A stretch of 29,447 bases of DNA from a virus. Below, piece by piece: positions 15,852 to 21,909 of the stretch. Position 1 is the first letter of the stretch. Each line of letters opens with the position of its first letter. The position numbers were made by a program, and so were the translations under genes. The notes under the pieces are model-generated. The model was not told the DNA's origin and searched no databases. It saw only the letters and a list, made by a program, of their open reading frames with translations. The DNA lies in the IMG/VR virus record IMGVR_UViG_3300020190_000263, positions 1-29,447 of that record; one strand, 5' to 3'.

Positions 15852-16915
15852 GCCTTAATGATGTAGATGAATTGAGTTGCCGTCAAGGTGTGTGAATGTG
15901 TCATTGAACTTGTCGATGCTATAGTAATCGTATGGTCGTGGTTCCCCGTCTGGATACCAGCCGTGGCACCAATAATGTGATTGTGGTTCTGCGACTGGTT
16001 ACCAGCGTTTGAGGTAATTGGATGTTGGTGGTTAGTACTAATCCCTGACGTGGTTCCACCGACGTAGTGGTAGTGGTTTTGGTTGATGTCAGCTGTAGTT
16101 TTAGTAGCGCCAGCATTACCAGTGTAGTTGTGAGTATGGCCGTTACTCACATTACCCGTGTTGTTACCCCAGTTGTGGGAATGATCAGCGTTTACGTTGC
16201 CCGCGTTAGATGTGATTGAGTGGTTGTGGTTAGTGGAGTTGTTGCCTGAACTCGCGCTAATCGTATGAGAGTGGTTAGAATTCTCCCACCCAGAATTAGC
16301 ATTGTGACTATGATCAGTGTTGGCTGTTATTGTCGTGACAGTTGGTGATACTGCTCCTGAGTTCCCACCATATGGGAGTCTGGAGGTCATGTCGGGCAGA
16401 TTGAAGGTCGTGCTCCCGTTTCCTTGCCCCCACACGGAAGAGGTTTCCCCCAATGCGATCCACAGGTTTGAATATGTTGTTCTAGATACGGCCGTGCCAT
16501 CACAAATCAACCATCCAGAAGGTGCAGAAAGGCCTGCGTACTGCACCACAGTTCCAGTAGGAACAAACCCCGTGTAAGTAGAATCAACAGCAATAGTAGC
16601 AGTTGAGCCTTCACCGGGGGTATGGGTCACACTAATGCCTGTACCTGCTGACACCCCAGACATGTAGTTACCTGTTGTGTCGGTTCCAAGGTCAATGGGG
16701 TCATTTACCCATGCAGAACCATTGTACTTAAGAAACTCACCAGAGTTGGGAGAAGATACCGTTACGTCAGAAAGGTCATCGAGGGCTAACGATCCTGAAC
16801 CTGGTGTAGCAGGAACAAACTTAGTACCGTTATACGAAAGAACGTTACCATTGGCTGCACCAGCTGTATCAATTTCAACCCCCTTAACAAAGAGGGACTT
16901 TAGAAAGTTAGCCAT
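15848..16915 (-). CDS. Collar-domain tail fibre with ten HxH repeats
   Basis: The 355-residue product has a fibre-type N-terminal region ('LDDLSDVTVSSPNSGEFLKY'), then a phage tail-collar domain at about residues 117-187 ('GTVVQYAGLSAPSGWLICDG' ... 'TTFNLPDMTSRLPYGG'). Residues 202-342 carry ten HxH motifs (HSH, HSH, HNH, HSH, HTH, HYH, HQH, HNH, HDH, HSH), with first-His spacings of 13, 15, 15, 15, 21, 15, 15, 15 and 14 residues. In T4 gp37 similar HxH motifs from three chains bind iron and build a needle-like tip. A long metal-stabilised trimeric rod is therefore the likely structure here. The start ATG has AAAGG upstream. The 3' end overlaps the next gene by 4 bp. Confidence 0.88.
   Translation of the reverse strand: MANFLKSLFVKGVEIDTAGAANGNVLSYNGTKFVPATPGSGSLALDDLSDVTVSSPNSGEFLKYNGSAWVNDPIDLGTDTTGNYMSGVSAGTGISVTHTPGEGSTATIAVDSTYTGFVPTGTVVQYAGLSAPSGWLICDGTAVSRTTYSNLWIALGETSSVWGQGNGSTTFNLPDMTSRLPYGGNSGAVSPTVTTITANTDHSHNANSGWENSNHSHTISASSGNNSTNHNHSITSNAGNVNADHSHNWGNNTGNVSNGHTHNYTGNAGATKTTADINQNHYHYVGGTTSGISTNHQHPITSNAGNQSQNHNHIIGATAGIQTGNHDHTITIASTSSMTHSHTLTATQFIYIIKA
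15890..16312 (-). repeat. Ten-unit HxH coding repeat, about 45-bp period
   Basis: The DNA that encodes residues 202-342 of the collar fibre repeats a loose 45-bp unit corresponding to a 15-residue 'N-H-x-H-x-I-x6-G-N' pattern. Copies are degenerate at the DNA level but strongly conserved at the His and Gly codons, so selection appears to act on the protein. Confidence 0.8.
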
Positions 16916-16935
16916 CTGTTGTTGCCTTTTGTGTA

Positions 16936-18411
16936 TTAGCCTACGACTGTTACCTGGTATTGAGTGCTAGTTAGGGCGCTTGCAAACTTAACCGTAATGG
17001 CGTTTACAGTCGCGCATTCTACGTCAGCGTAAACTACCGCGTAAGGCGACGCAACTTCCCTGACAGTTACGGCTACATCTCGGGTGTTTAGGCTATGGGT
17101 AACCGTAAAATCAGTAGCGTTGGTATTACCAATTGTAGTGGTGTACTTTTGAGCTAGAGAAACGCTAGCACTTGAAACTGTTGCTCCAAGGTTAAAACGT
17201 GCATCAGCTGCAGTCGAAGCCCCAGTACCACCGTCAGCTACGGCAATGTCAGTACCATTCCATGTACCAGAGGTGATGGTTCCTAGGGTTGTAATGGTTG
17301 CTTGACCAGAATAAGCTGCTGAAATTTGAACGGTGTCGGCGTTTACCGTGATACCAGTTCCAGCACCTACGTTTAGTGTGTTACCGGACTTAGTAAGTCC
17401 GTCACCAGCAACTACCTGGCCAGCACCAGAGAACTGGGCAAACGCCAAGTTGGTTGAACCGACAGTAATTGGGTTGTTAGTAGTGAGTACCCAGCCGGAG
17501 TCTGCGTTTACGGTACCTTCTTCAACGAAGGTGAACATGCCAGCCGTAACTTCCGCATCGCTATCCGCATCGGTCGCTCTAGTTGGAGCACCCGAAGCGT
17601 TAACCGTGTAGATGCCGTTTTCTGAAGCCGTACTCTGGTCTTTTACCAAAATACGGTCACCAGCAACAAGAGTTATACCATCAAGGGTATCCCCAGCCTC
17701 AAGATCACTGGCCAGAGTTACAGATGCTGTAGTCGCCGCGCGAACCGATTGCTTAACGTCTAAACCAGATCGGGCTGCGTCTACATACCCCTTAGTAGCA
17801 GCATCAGTGTCGGCAGCTGGTGTACCAAGTCCAGTAATCTTTTGGTTGTTAAAGGCAACAGGGCTTGTTGGTGCTGCAAACTCATCAAGACGGTACGCCT
17901 TGACCGTGGTAGCCAGGTCAGAAATAGTGGAAGCCGCTTGAGTTCCAGTGTGATTGGTACGATCTAGATAATGTGATCCGTGGCTACCATCAAGAAGATC
18001 GGCGTCAAGAGCGCTGCTGGCTCCGTCAACTGTAAGTAGCAGGGTTAGGATCTCTGAAGCGGTGAGGTCCGCGGTTGCCCCAGCCTCAATACCATCTAGC
18101 TTGGTTTTGTCACTTGCAGACATAACACCAGCAACGCTTTGCGTAGCTAGGTTGGGGGTGATGGTTACAGTACCGTTAGCTTCGGTGATACTTAGCGAAC
18201 CCGAGTACGATCCACCCGAAGAAACGTTGTGAATCATCTTACGCCAGGCACTGCCGGTGTATACCTTGATTACATCTTCAGTACTGTTGTAAATCAGACG
18301 ACCTTCGAAGTTGTCACTTGATGGGTCACCAGGACCGGCAATGACTTCAAACCTGGCGTTAATCAGCTGGTTCTGGCTGAGGTCTACGTTATTTAAAAAC
18401 TTAGTCGCCAT
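16936..18411 (-). CDS. Tail fibre / shaft protein
   Basis: The 491-residue product has a fibre N-terminus ('FLNNVDLSQNQLINARFEV...GRLIYNSTEDVIKVYTGSAWRKM'). It has several repeats typical of phage fibres: 'VMSASDKTKLDGIEAGAT' (about 92), 'LGTPAADTDAATKGYVDAA' (about 197) and 'VADGGTGASTAADARFNLG' (about 398). The central 'GDRILVKDQSTASENGIYTV' motif belongs to the same fibre family. The last roughly 60 residues form a beta domain ('FTVTHSLNTRDVAVTVRE') that resembles most of the neighbouring 108-aa protein. The start ATG has AGGAG upstream. It is probably a trimeric side fibre that connects the tail to receptor-binding tips. Confidence 0.88.
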   Translation of the reverse strand: MATKFLNNVDLSQNQLINARFEVIAGPGDPSSDNFEGRLIYNSTEDVIKVYTGSAWRKMIHNVSSGGSYSGSLSITEANGTVTITPNLATQSVAGVMSASDKTKLDGIEAGATADLTASEILTLLLTVDGASSALDADLLDGSHGSHYLDRTNHTGTQAASTISDLATTVKAYRLDEFAAPTSPVAFNNQKITGLGTPAADTDAATKGYVDAARSGLDVKQSVRAATTASVTLASDLEAGDTLDGITLVAGDRILVKDQSTASENGIYTVNASGAPTRATDADSDAEVTAGMFTFVEEGTVNADSGWVLTTNNPITVGSTNLAFAQFSGAGQVVAGDGLTKSGNTLNVGAGTGITVNADTVQISAAYSGQATITTLGTITSGTWNGTDIAVADGGTGASTAADARFNLGATVSSASVSLAQKYTTTIGNTNATDFTVTHSLNTRDVAVTVREVASPYAVVYADVECATVNAITVKFASALTSTQYQVTVVG

Positions 18412-18419
18412 GAGATCTC

Positions 18420-18746
18420 CTAGGACAGATAGGCGTATCCACTAAAAGGAACTGAAAAGTATACCGTGATTTGCTTATCCCCAGTATAGCGCACATCCCC
18501 AAATACGACTTGTTTTTCAGTTGTAACCGTGGTTACCGCTGGGAGATAATTAAGTAGGTGTTGTATAACCCACGTTGCTGACGCAGCAGTTTGTGTATGG
18601 GTGTAATTAAAAATTGGAATAGCAATCTGGTTTGTATCACGGATTTCAACTACTCGATCAACCGGTTGGGAGATTGTCGATATGTTTTGGGTTTTTGTAA
18701 CGGTAACAAACTTGTTTGGTGACTTTGTTACCTCTACGGTGCTCAT
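18420..18746 (-). CDS. Small fibre-associated beta protein
   Basis: The 108-residue product is Thr/Val/Ile-rich. Its last 55 residues ('ATWVIQHLLNYLPAVTTVTTEKQ.V.GDVRYTGDKQITVYFSVPFSGYAYLS') follow the same strand order as the C-terminal domain of the 491-aa fibre, with H-L-N, a dv-y/a segment and an F-s-x-p/a-x-s/t segment. It may be a free-standing tip or cap subunit related to that domain. Its ATG overlaps the TGA of the upstream gene (ATGA). Location inside the fibre cluster supports a virion role. Confidence 0.72.
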   Translation of the reverse strand: MSTVEVTKSPNKFVTVTKTQNISTISQPVDRVVEIRDTNQIAIPIFNYTHTQTAASATWVIQHLLNYLPAVTTVTTEKQVVFGDVRYTGDKQITVYFSVPFSGYAYLS

Positions 18747-19480
18747 GTTGGGTACGTTGATACGGCAGCCTCAACGACGACTGTTCCGGAAGCCAAACAG
18801 TCCCAGTCTCCTGCGGAGTCTTGAACGAACATGTCAAATGGGTAGATACCTGCTGAGATGGTGTTTTTATCAGATACGTGCATCTCTAGAGTTGCCCCAG
18901 TTGAGGGAGCCAGGTAACCACGTCTGTTACCAGTTAACCCAATAACTGTTGCTTCGGACGGTGTAGACGAATACCATCGAAGGTCAAGTACAGTAGTCCC
19001 AGAGGAGTCTTTTGCCTGCATAAAGGCATCTTGCACTGAAATAATTGCACCTGCGCCGTCCCTCCAGGTAAAGGTTCTACGGAAGTCCACACGCTGTTTA
19101 AACCTAATTTCCATAGCCTGCGTATCCTCCAATGGAGTAATATTCTCCAACCCTGTAACAGTAATTGTACCCCGAGCAACAGGTCTGGTTACCTCTTTGC
19201 TAGCTCCTGAATATGGAGCTTTTCTTGGATAAGTTGCCAAAACATCGTACTCTAAGTTACCGTTCGGTAGACCTGTGGTGTCTTCCTCGGTTAATCCAAG
19301 TAGTATGCCACCTTCTGCTGTAAGGGTTACATTGAATTCTTTGCGGCCAGTAGTACTTGTCTTGATGCTGCCGCGTGCTGATGTAGGAAAAATAATTCTA
19401 TGAGTACGTTGATCACGCACTATGATTAAGCGCTCCCACGGCAGGCCCTTAGATACGGAATAGTTAACTGTATTAGTCAT
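18743..19480 (-). CDS. Two-domain beta protein of the fibre/baseplate cluster
   Basis: The 245-residue product consists of two similar halves, at about residues 1-112 and 120-245. Each starts with an F/L-x-W/R-rich strand, contains an 'I.TSTTGRKEFNVTLTAE' or 'MQAKDSSGTTVLDLRW' strand, and ends with 'Y.V.A.......V.RGTITV' or 'YPFDMFVQDSAGDWDCLASGTVVVE'. This pattern resembles small baseplate or fibre-adaptor domains that appear before fibre genes in many phages. It is the first gene of the fibre cluster. There is no clear Shine-Dalgarno site; a TAAAAT ends 6 bp before the ATG, which raises the possibility of a leaderless transcript. Confidence 0.72.
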   Translation of the reverse strand: MTNTVNYSVSKGLPWERLIIVRDQRTHRIIFPTSARGSIKTSTTGRKEFNVTLTAEGGILLGLTEEDTTGLPNGNLEYDVLATYPRKAPYSGASKEVTRPVARGTITVTGLENITPLEDTQAMEIRFKQRVDFRRTFTWRDGAGAIISVQDAFMQAKDSSGTTVLDLRWYSSTPSEATVIGLTGNRRGYLAPSTGATLEMHVSDKNTISAGIYPFDMFVQDSAGDWDCLASGTVVVEAAVSTYPT

Positions 19481-19486
19481 GGTTCC

Positions 19487-19492
19487 ATTTTA
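19487..19492 (-). promoter_or_regulatory. Candidate -10 element before the fibre cluster
   Basis: TAAAAT on the minus strand, inside TTAGGCTAAAAT, ends 6 bp before the ATG of the 245-aa gene. The same 12-bp string occurs upstream of the glycosyltransferase gene (24868-24879). No convincing -35 is present. Confidence 0.3.
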
Positions 19493-19503
19493 GCCTAAGA
19501 ATG

Positions 19504-19535
19504 TGGGGTGGGCCATCCTCAGATAGCCCACCCCA
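19504..19535 (-). terminator. 10-bp hairpin upstream of the fibre cluster
   Basis: TGGGGTGGGC and GCCCACCCCA pair perfectly around a 12-nt loop in the 75-bp gap between the membrane-protein genes and the fibre genes. There is no T-tract on the minus side. It may act as a U-tract-less terminator or transcript boundary, in the same way as the hairpin after the capsid gene. Confidence 0.5.
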
Positions 19536-19555
19536 ATCGGACTCCGTGTTAATAA

Positions 19556-19798
19556 TTATACACTTTTCTTTCGTGTTTTTACTGCCTCTAGATTAGTTAC
19601 CCGCCCGTCTAACCGATCTACCTTCTCATCAAGGCGGTCTACCTTACCGTCCATGCGGTCTTGCTTATGCTCTATTCTCTCTAAGACCTTCATGTTCTGT
19701 CCGTGCTGCTCGGTGTTTCGCTTATCAAACCGATGGAGGAACCACATTACGGGCCCACCTATTAAAGCGACCACAATTGGTATGTACACCGGCTCCAT
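19556..19798 (-). CDS. Small membrane protein with coiled coil
   Basis: The 80-residue product has one N-terminal membrane segment (about 4-21, 'VYIPIVVALIGGPVMWFL') followed by a basic turn (HRFDKR). A heptad coiled coil made of repeated 'DRLDEKVDRLDGRV' units follows, with a basic tail. One-TM plus coil proteins of this size occur near lysis genes and can act as holin-like or spanin-like partners. Its ATG overlaps the stop of the upstream two-TM gene (TAATG), so the pair is coupled. Role unproven. Confidence 0.7.
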   Translation of the reverse strand: MEPVYIPIVVALIGGPVMWFLHRFDKRNTEQHGQNMKVLERIEHKQDRMDGKVDRLDEKVDRLDGRVTNLEAVKTRKKSV

Positions 19799-20094
19799 TA
19801 CTCGCTATCCTCTTTTTTACCAGAAGACATAGCACGCCCAGCAGCCAAGCCAGTAAGGGCGCCGCCAATGCTAAACATGAGAGGCTCAAGTATTTTAAGA
19901 AATGCCGCATCATTTGGACTCTGCTCCGCAGGTTGATACACAAAGATTAATGAATATAGTAAAGCGCATACACTGAATAGAAGTACTCCGGCAAGTGTCA
20001 TAATAACCACCGCTCTGGTTCGTGCCTCTAGATCTTCTGGAGATAAGCGCTTACGGGGCTGGTACAACTGTCGTTGATTGGTTTCTTGGGTCAT
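19798..20094 (-). CDS. Small two-TM membrane protein
   Basis: The 98-residue product has a charged N-terminus (about 1-26), a strong membrane segment (about 28-52, 'AVVIMTLAGVLLFSVCALLYSLIFV') and a second Gly-rich one (about 72-90, 'LMFSIGGALTGLAAGRAM'), then an acidic tail. This fits a holin-like or membrane-regulatory protein. Its first 44 bp overlap the end of a tiny lipoprotein gene in another frame. It is coupled downstream to the coiled-coil membrane protein. Confidence 0.7.
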   Translation of the reverse strand: MTQETNQRQLYQPRKRLSPEDLEARTRAVVIMTLAGVLLFSVCALLYSLIFVYQPAEQSPNDAAFLKILEPLMFSIGGALTGLAAGRAMSSGKKEDSE

Positions 20095-20170
20095 CTGCAG
20101 GGTTCCTATATCTGTCCGAACAGGCCGATAGAGCCAGTAATGTTGCTAATAATAATACAGCTTTTTTCAT
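20051..20170 (-). CDS. Tiny lipoprotein with SDRYR motif (39 aa)
   Basis: The 39-codon frame begins at an ATG overlapping the TGA of the upstream 59-aa gene (ATGA). The product starts MKKAVLLLATLLALSAC, a complete lipoprotein signal with lipobox LSAC, followed by SDRYRNPADDPRN and a short Thr/Pro tail. Small phage lipoproteins with 'C-SDRYR-P' right after the lipobox are a pattern I recognise from aquatic phages, where an outer-membrane (Rz1-like) role is sometimes proposed. Its 3' end lies inside the 98-aa gene in a different frame, an arrangement reminiscent of Rz/Rz1 pairs. If the host is monoderm, a classical o-spanin role is unlikely. Confidence 0.7.
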   Translation of the reverse strand: MKKAVLLLATLLALSACSDRYRNPADDPRNQSTTVVPAP

Positions 20171-20346
20171 TCCTCAGACTCCATTTCTTTTGTAAAAAAG
20201 ACACCGAGAAAGTGGATAATTAATGATACACCGGATATCCATAAACCTATTGCTTTTGTGGGCCCACTTAATGTAATTAATACTAGGGCTGTTCCACCCA
20301 ATGTCCATGACAGCGAAGACGTTTCTTTAAAGAATTTCTTAATCAT
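20167..20346 (-). CDS. Small two-TM protein (59 aa)
   Basis: The 59-codon frame starts at the ATG of 20346, just inside the end of the secreted-protein gene (4-bp overlap), and ends in a TGA that overlaps the lipoprotein ATG. The product has a basic N-terminus (MIKKFFKE) and two hydrophobic stretches (about 15-27 and 33-52, 'IGLWISGVSLIIHFLGVFF'), then an acidic end (KEMESEE). It is probably an integral membrane protein. It forms the head of a four-gene run of tiny membrane proteins. Confidence 0.65.
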   Translation of the reverse strand: MIKKFFKETSSLSWTLGGTALVLITLSGPTKAIGLWISGVSLIIHFLGVFFTKEMESEE

Positions 20347-21515
20347 CTAACTTTCCTTGAGCTAGTGGGGGTTGGCATTGCAAAACTTGCTGCCGCAGCA
20401 GCAACTACTACTCGTCGTGCGCCTACGGACACCGTAGAACCAATGGGTACGTATGTGTCAAACTGGCCACCAAAAACATCTATTTCAGATTCAAACTCTT
20501 CTTTTACGCTATCTGGGGCGTTAGTTAAAGCCTCAGACAGTATTAAAGCTTGTTCATCAGACAATGTTTCGGGCTCAATTGCGTCAATTAGTGCTTCTAC
20601 CTGGTCTACAGATAGTTCGCTAAGTACTTCTTCGCTGAATACAGCGGCAATTGCTTCCTCAGTTAGTTCACTTATCTCTATAGATTCTACTAGATCGGTG
20701 AGTTCCTCGTCTGAGAGATTTAGTAGCTCTTCCTCAGATACCTGAGGGCCATTCTCCACAGGCACAGTCGTTGTTGTGGGCGTGCTGGTAGACGAACTGG
20801 TTGACTCCGGTATGGAGGTGCTCGTAGACGTTGAGACGACCGTTGTTGTAGTGGTAGTAGTGGTAGTAGAAGGGAGAGTCGGGGGAATCACAATGGGAAT
20901 ACTGGGCGCTGTCGGTATTTCCGTAGTGGTCGGTATTTCCGTGGTCGTCGGTATTTCCGTAGTGGTCGGCATTTCCGTAGTGGTCGGGGCCTCCGTAGAC
21001 GTTGAGGTGCTCGTAGTAACCGGGGGTTCCGTGACAGGCACAGTCGTTGTTGGGGCAGTGGTAGTACTCGTCGTCGTTGAAGTTGTGGATGTTGTAGTTT
21101 CCGGCCATGTCGTTGTCGTCTCAGGAGTGTTCGTTGGGGTGGTGTTTAGCTCTACAGTATAGCTAGTACCATACCACCTGTTTGGATCTCCACAGCATAC
21201 CCCAGTACGCAACCTGTACGTACCTGGTTGTACGGGTACTTCAATCCATGAATCCAAACCAAAGAAGTCGTCGTTTTGAGCAATTAGGTTATCTTGCGCG
21301 TCGTATAGCCATAGCATCGAGTCAATACCGTACTGCCATGCATAAGTACGTACCTTGAAATCAGAAGGTTCTGTGTACGTGAACCACAGATCGTTAGCCC
21401 CTGTTACGGTGTAAGTCACTGGTTCTGCTTTAGCAGAGCTAACTGGGAATATTGATAAAACTATTAAAGACCATTTTGAGACACTTATGACTCTTCCAAA
21501 TAGCTTTTTAATCAA
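20343..21515 (-). CDS. Secreted Thr-rich stalk protein with C-terminal anchor
   Basis: The start is a TTG that overlaps the TGA of the zinc-ribbon gene (TTGA), with GAAGGAG 5-6 nt upstream. The 390-residue product has a signal peptide (MIKKLFGRV.. SLIVLSIFPVSSAKA, predicted cleavage after AKA). Residues about 31-125 form a beta domain similar to pre-peptidase C-terminal (PPC) domains ('YTEPSDFKV..YAWQYGIDSMLWLYDAQDNLIAQNDD...PGTYRLRTG'). Residues about 130-255 are an extreme Thr/Ser/Pro/Val stalk. An acidic helical domain ('NLSDEELTDLVESIEISELTEEAI...') follows, then 'PIGSTVSVGARRVVVAAAAASFA' and a basic end. This looks like an actinobacterial cell-surface protein carried by the phage. A role in host-surface change or superinfection exclusion is inference. 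Confidence 0.8.
   Translation of the reverse strand: MIKKLFGRVISVSKWSLIVLSIFPVSSAKAEPVTYTVTGANDLWFTYTEPSDFKVRTYAWQYGIDSMLWLYDAQDNLIAQNDDFFGLDSWIEVPVQPGTYRLRTGVCCGDPNRWYGTSYTVELNTTPTNTPETTTTWPETTTSTTSTTTSTTTAPTTTVPVTEPPVTTSTSTSTEAPTTTEMPTTTEIPTTTEIPTTTEIPTAPSIPIVIPPTLPSTTTTTTTTTVVSTSTSTSIPESTSSSTSTPTTTTVPVENGPQVSEEELLNLSDEELTDLVESIEISELTEEAIAAVFSEEVLSELSVDQVEALIDAIEPETLSDEQALILSEALTNAPDSVKEEFESEIDVFGGQFDTYVPIGSTVSVGARRVVVAAAAASFAMPTPTSSRKVR
20911..21000 (-). repeat. Five tandem 18-bp units in the Thr-rich stalk
   Basis: Five consecutive 18-bp units of the type GTCGGTATTTCCGTAGTG (plus-strand reading) encode TTTE(I/M/A)P-like hexapeptides in the stalk. The near-identical middle units suggest recent slippage or recombination and possible length variation between relatives. 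Confidence 0.75.
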
Positions 21516-21643
21516 TATACTCCTTCACAGCATGCGTCACGTCTACCACAATCTTTACACTTATAGTGTGCATGTTCTGGAACCAGCTGACCACCACAGT
21601 AAACACACTGTGTCGAGGTATCACACTGCTTTTCGTCGCTCAT
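21512..21643 (-). CDS. Small zinc-ribbon protein (43 aa)
   Basis: The 43-codon frame starts at an ATG that overlaps the TGA of the upstream 54-aa gene (ATGA). The product contains two CxxC knuckles, 'CVYCGGQL' and 'CKDCGRRD', 13 residues apart, plus a terminal CC pair. This makes a compact zinc ribbon (residues 14-40). Such tiny zinc-ribbon proteins are frequent in phages and may bind nucleic acid or protein, but no function is known. It is coupled to the secreted-protein gene through a 4-bp overlap. Confidence 0.72.
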   Translation of the reverse strand: MSDEKQCDTSTQCVYCGGQLVPEHAHYKCKDCGRRDACCEGVY

Positions 21644-21804
21644 GAGTACTTAGAAACTATCAAAGTAACTTCGTAAGCTTGTGCGCCAACTTGCTTTACG
21701 TTAGTTACTGACACTCTACCCCAGCCCTCTGCCGTAGCACGGCGCATAGCAATGCTACGTGCATCGTGCATCATTGGAGTGCTGATAGTGTAAGTAACAA
21801 CCAT
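21640..21804 (-). CDS. Small hypothetical protein (54 aa), possibly leaderless
   Basis: The 54-residue product (MVVTYTISTPMMHDARSIAMRRATAEGW...) has a beta-helix-beta pattern: an N-terminal strand, a helix with 'DARSIAMRRA', then 'GRVSVTNVKQVGAQAYEVTLIVSK'. No Shine-Dalgarno site precedes the ATG. Instead a perfect TATAAT lies 7 bp upstream, which would place the transcription start at or next to the start codon. It lies directly downstream of the tRNA and starts a coupled series of small genes. Function unknown. Confidence 0.65.
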   Translation of the reverse strand: MVVTYTISTPMMHDARSIAMRRATAEGWGRVSVTNVKQVGAQAYEVTLIVSKYS

Positions 21805-21811
21805 GTTATCA

Positions 21812-21817
21812 ATTATA
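21812..21817 (-). promoter_or_regulatory. Perfect -10 box (TATAAT) between tRNA and small gene
   Basis: TATAAT on the minus strand is followed by TGATAAC and then ATG. This spacing predicts a leaderless transcript starting at the ATG of 21804. No strong -35 is seen; the expected area lies inside the tRNA T-arm. Confidence 0.4.
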
Positions 21818-21821
21818 ACAG

Positions 21822-21895
21822 TGCCGGATACGGGAGTTGAACCCGTCTACGGGTGTTTATAAGACACCTTGCGTCAACCGGACGCACCATCCGGC
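21822..21895 (-). tRNA. tRNA-Ile (anticodon UAU)
   Basis: A complete 74-nt cloverleaf can be folded on the minus strand. The acceptor stem is GCCGGAT/ATCCGGC (7 bp). The D-stem is TGCG/CGCA with loop TCCGGTTGA. The anticodon stem is GGTGT/ACACC with loop CTTATAA, giving anticodon UAU. The variable loop has 5 nt, and the T-stem is ACGGG/CCCGT with loop TTCAACT. The discriminator is A, and CCA is not encoded. UAU reads the AUA isoleucine codon directly, whereas most bacteria use a lysidine-modified CAU tRNA for it. Confidence 0.9.
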
Positions 21896-21909
21896 TGAAA
21901 CTTCAGCTT

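Noticed and set aside
15890-16312. CRISPR-like regular repeats at about 45-bp spacing
   Set aside because: The units are degenerate in DNA, have no unique spacers, and lie in frame inside a fibre gene encoding an HxH repeat.
20911-21000. Tandem 18-bp repeats as an independent VNTR or iteron element
   Set aside because: They are a multiple of three, stay in frame and encode the Thr-rich stalk of the secreted protein.
20776-21162. Plus-strand Val-rich 128-aa open frame
   Set aside because: It is the reverse complement of the Thr-codon repeats (ACN read as NGT gives Val/Gly) and has no ribosome site.
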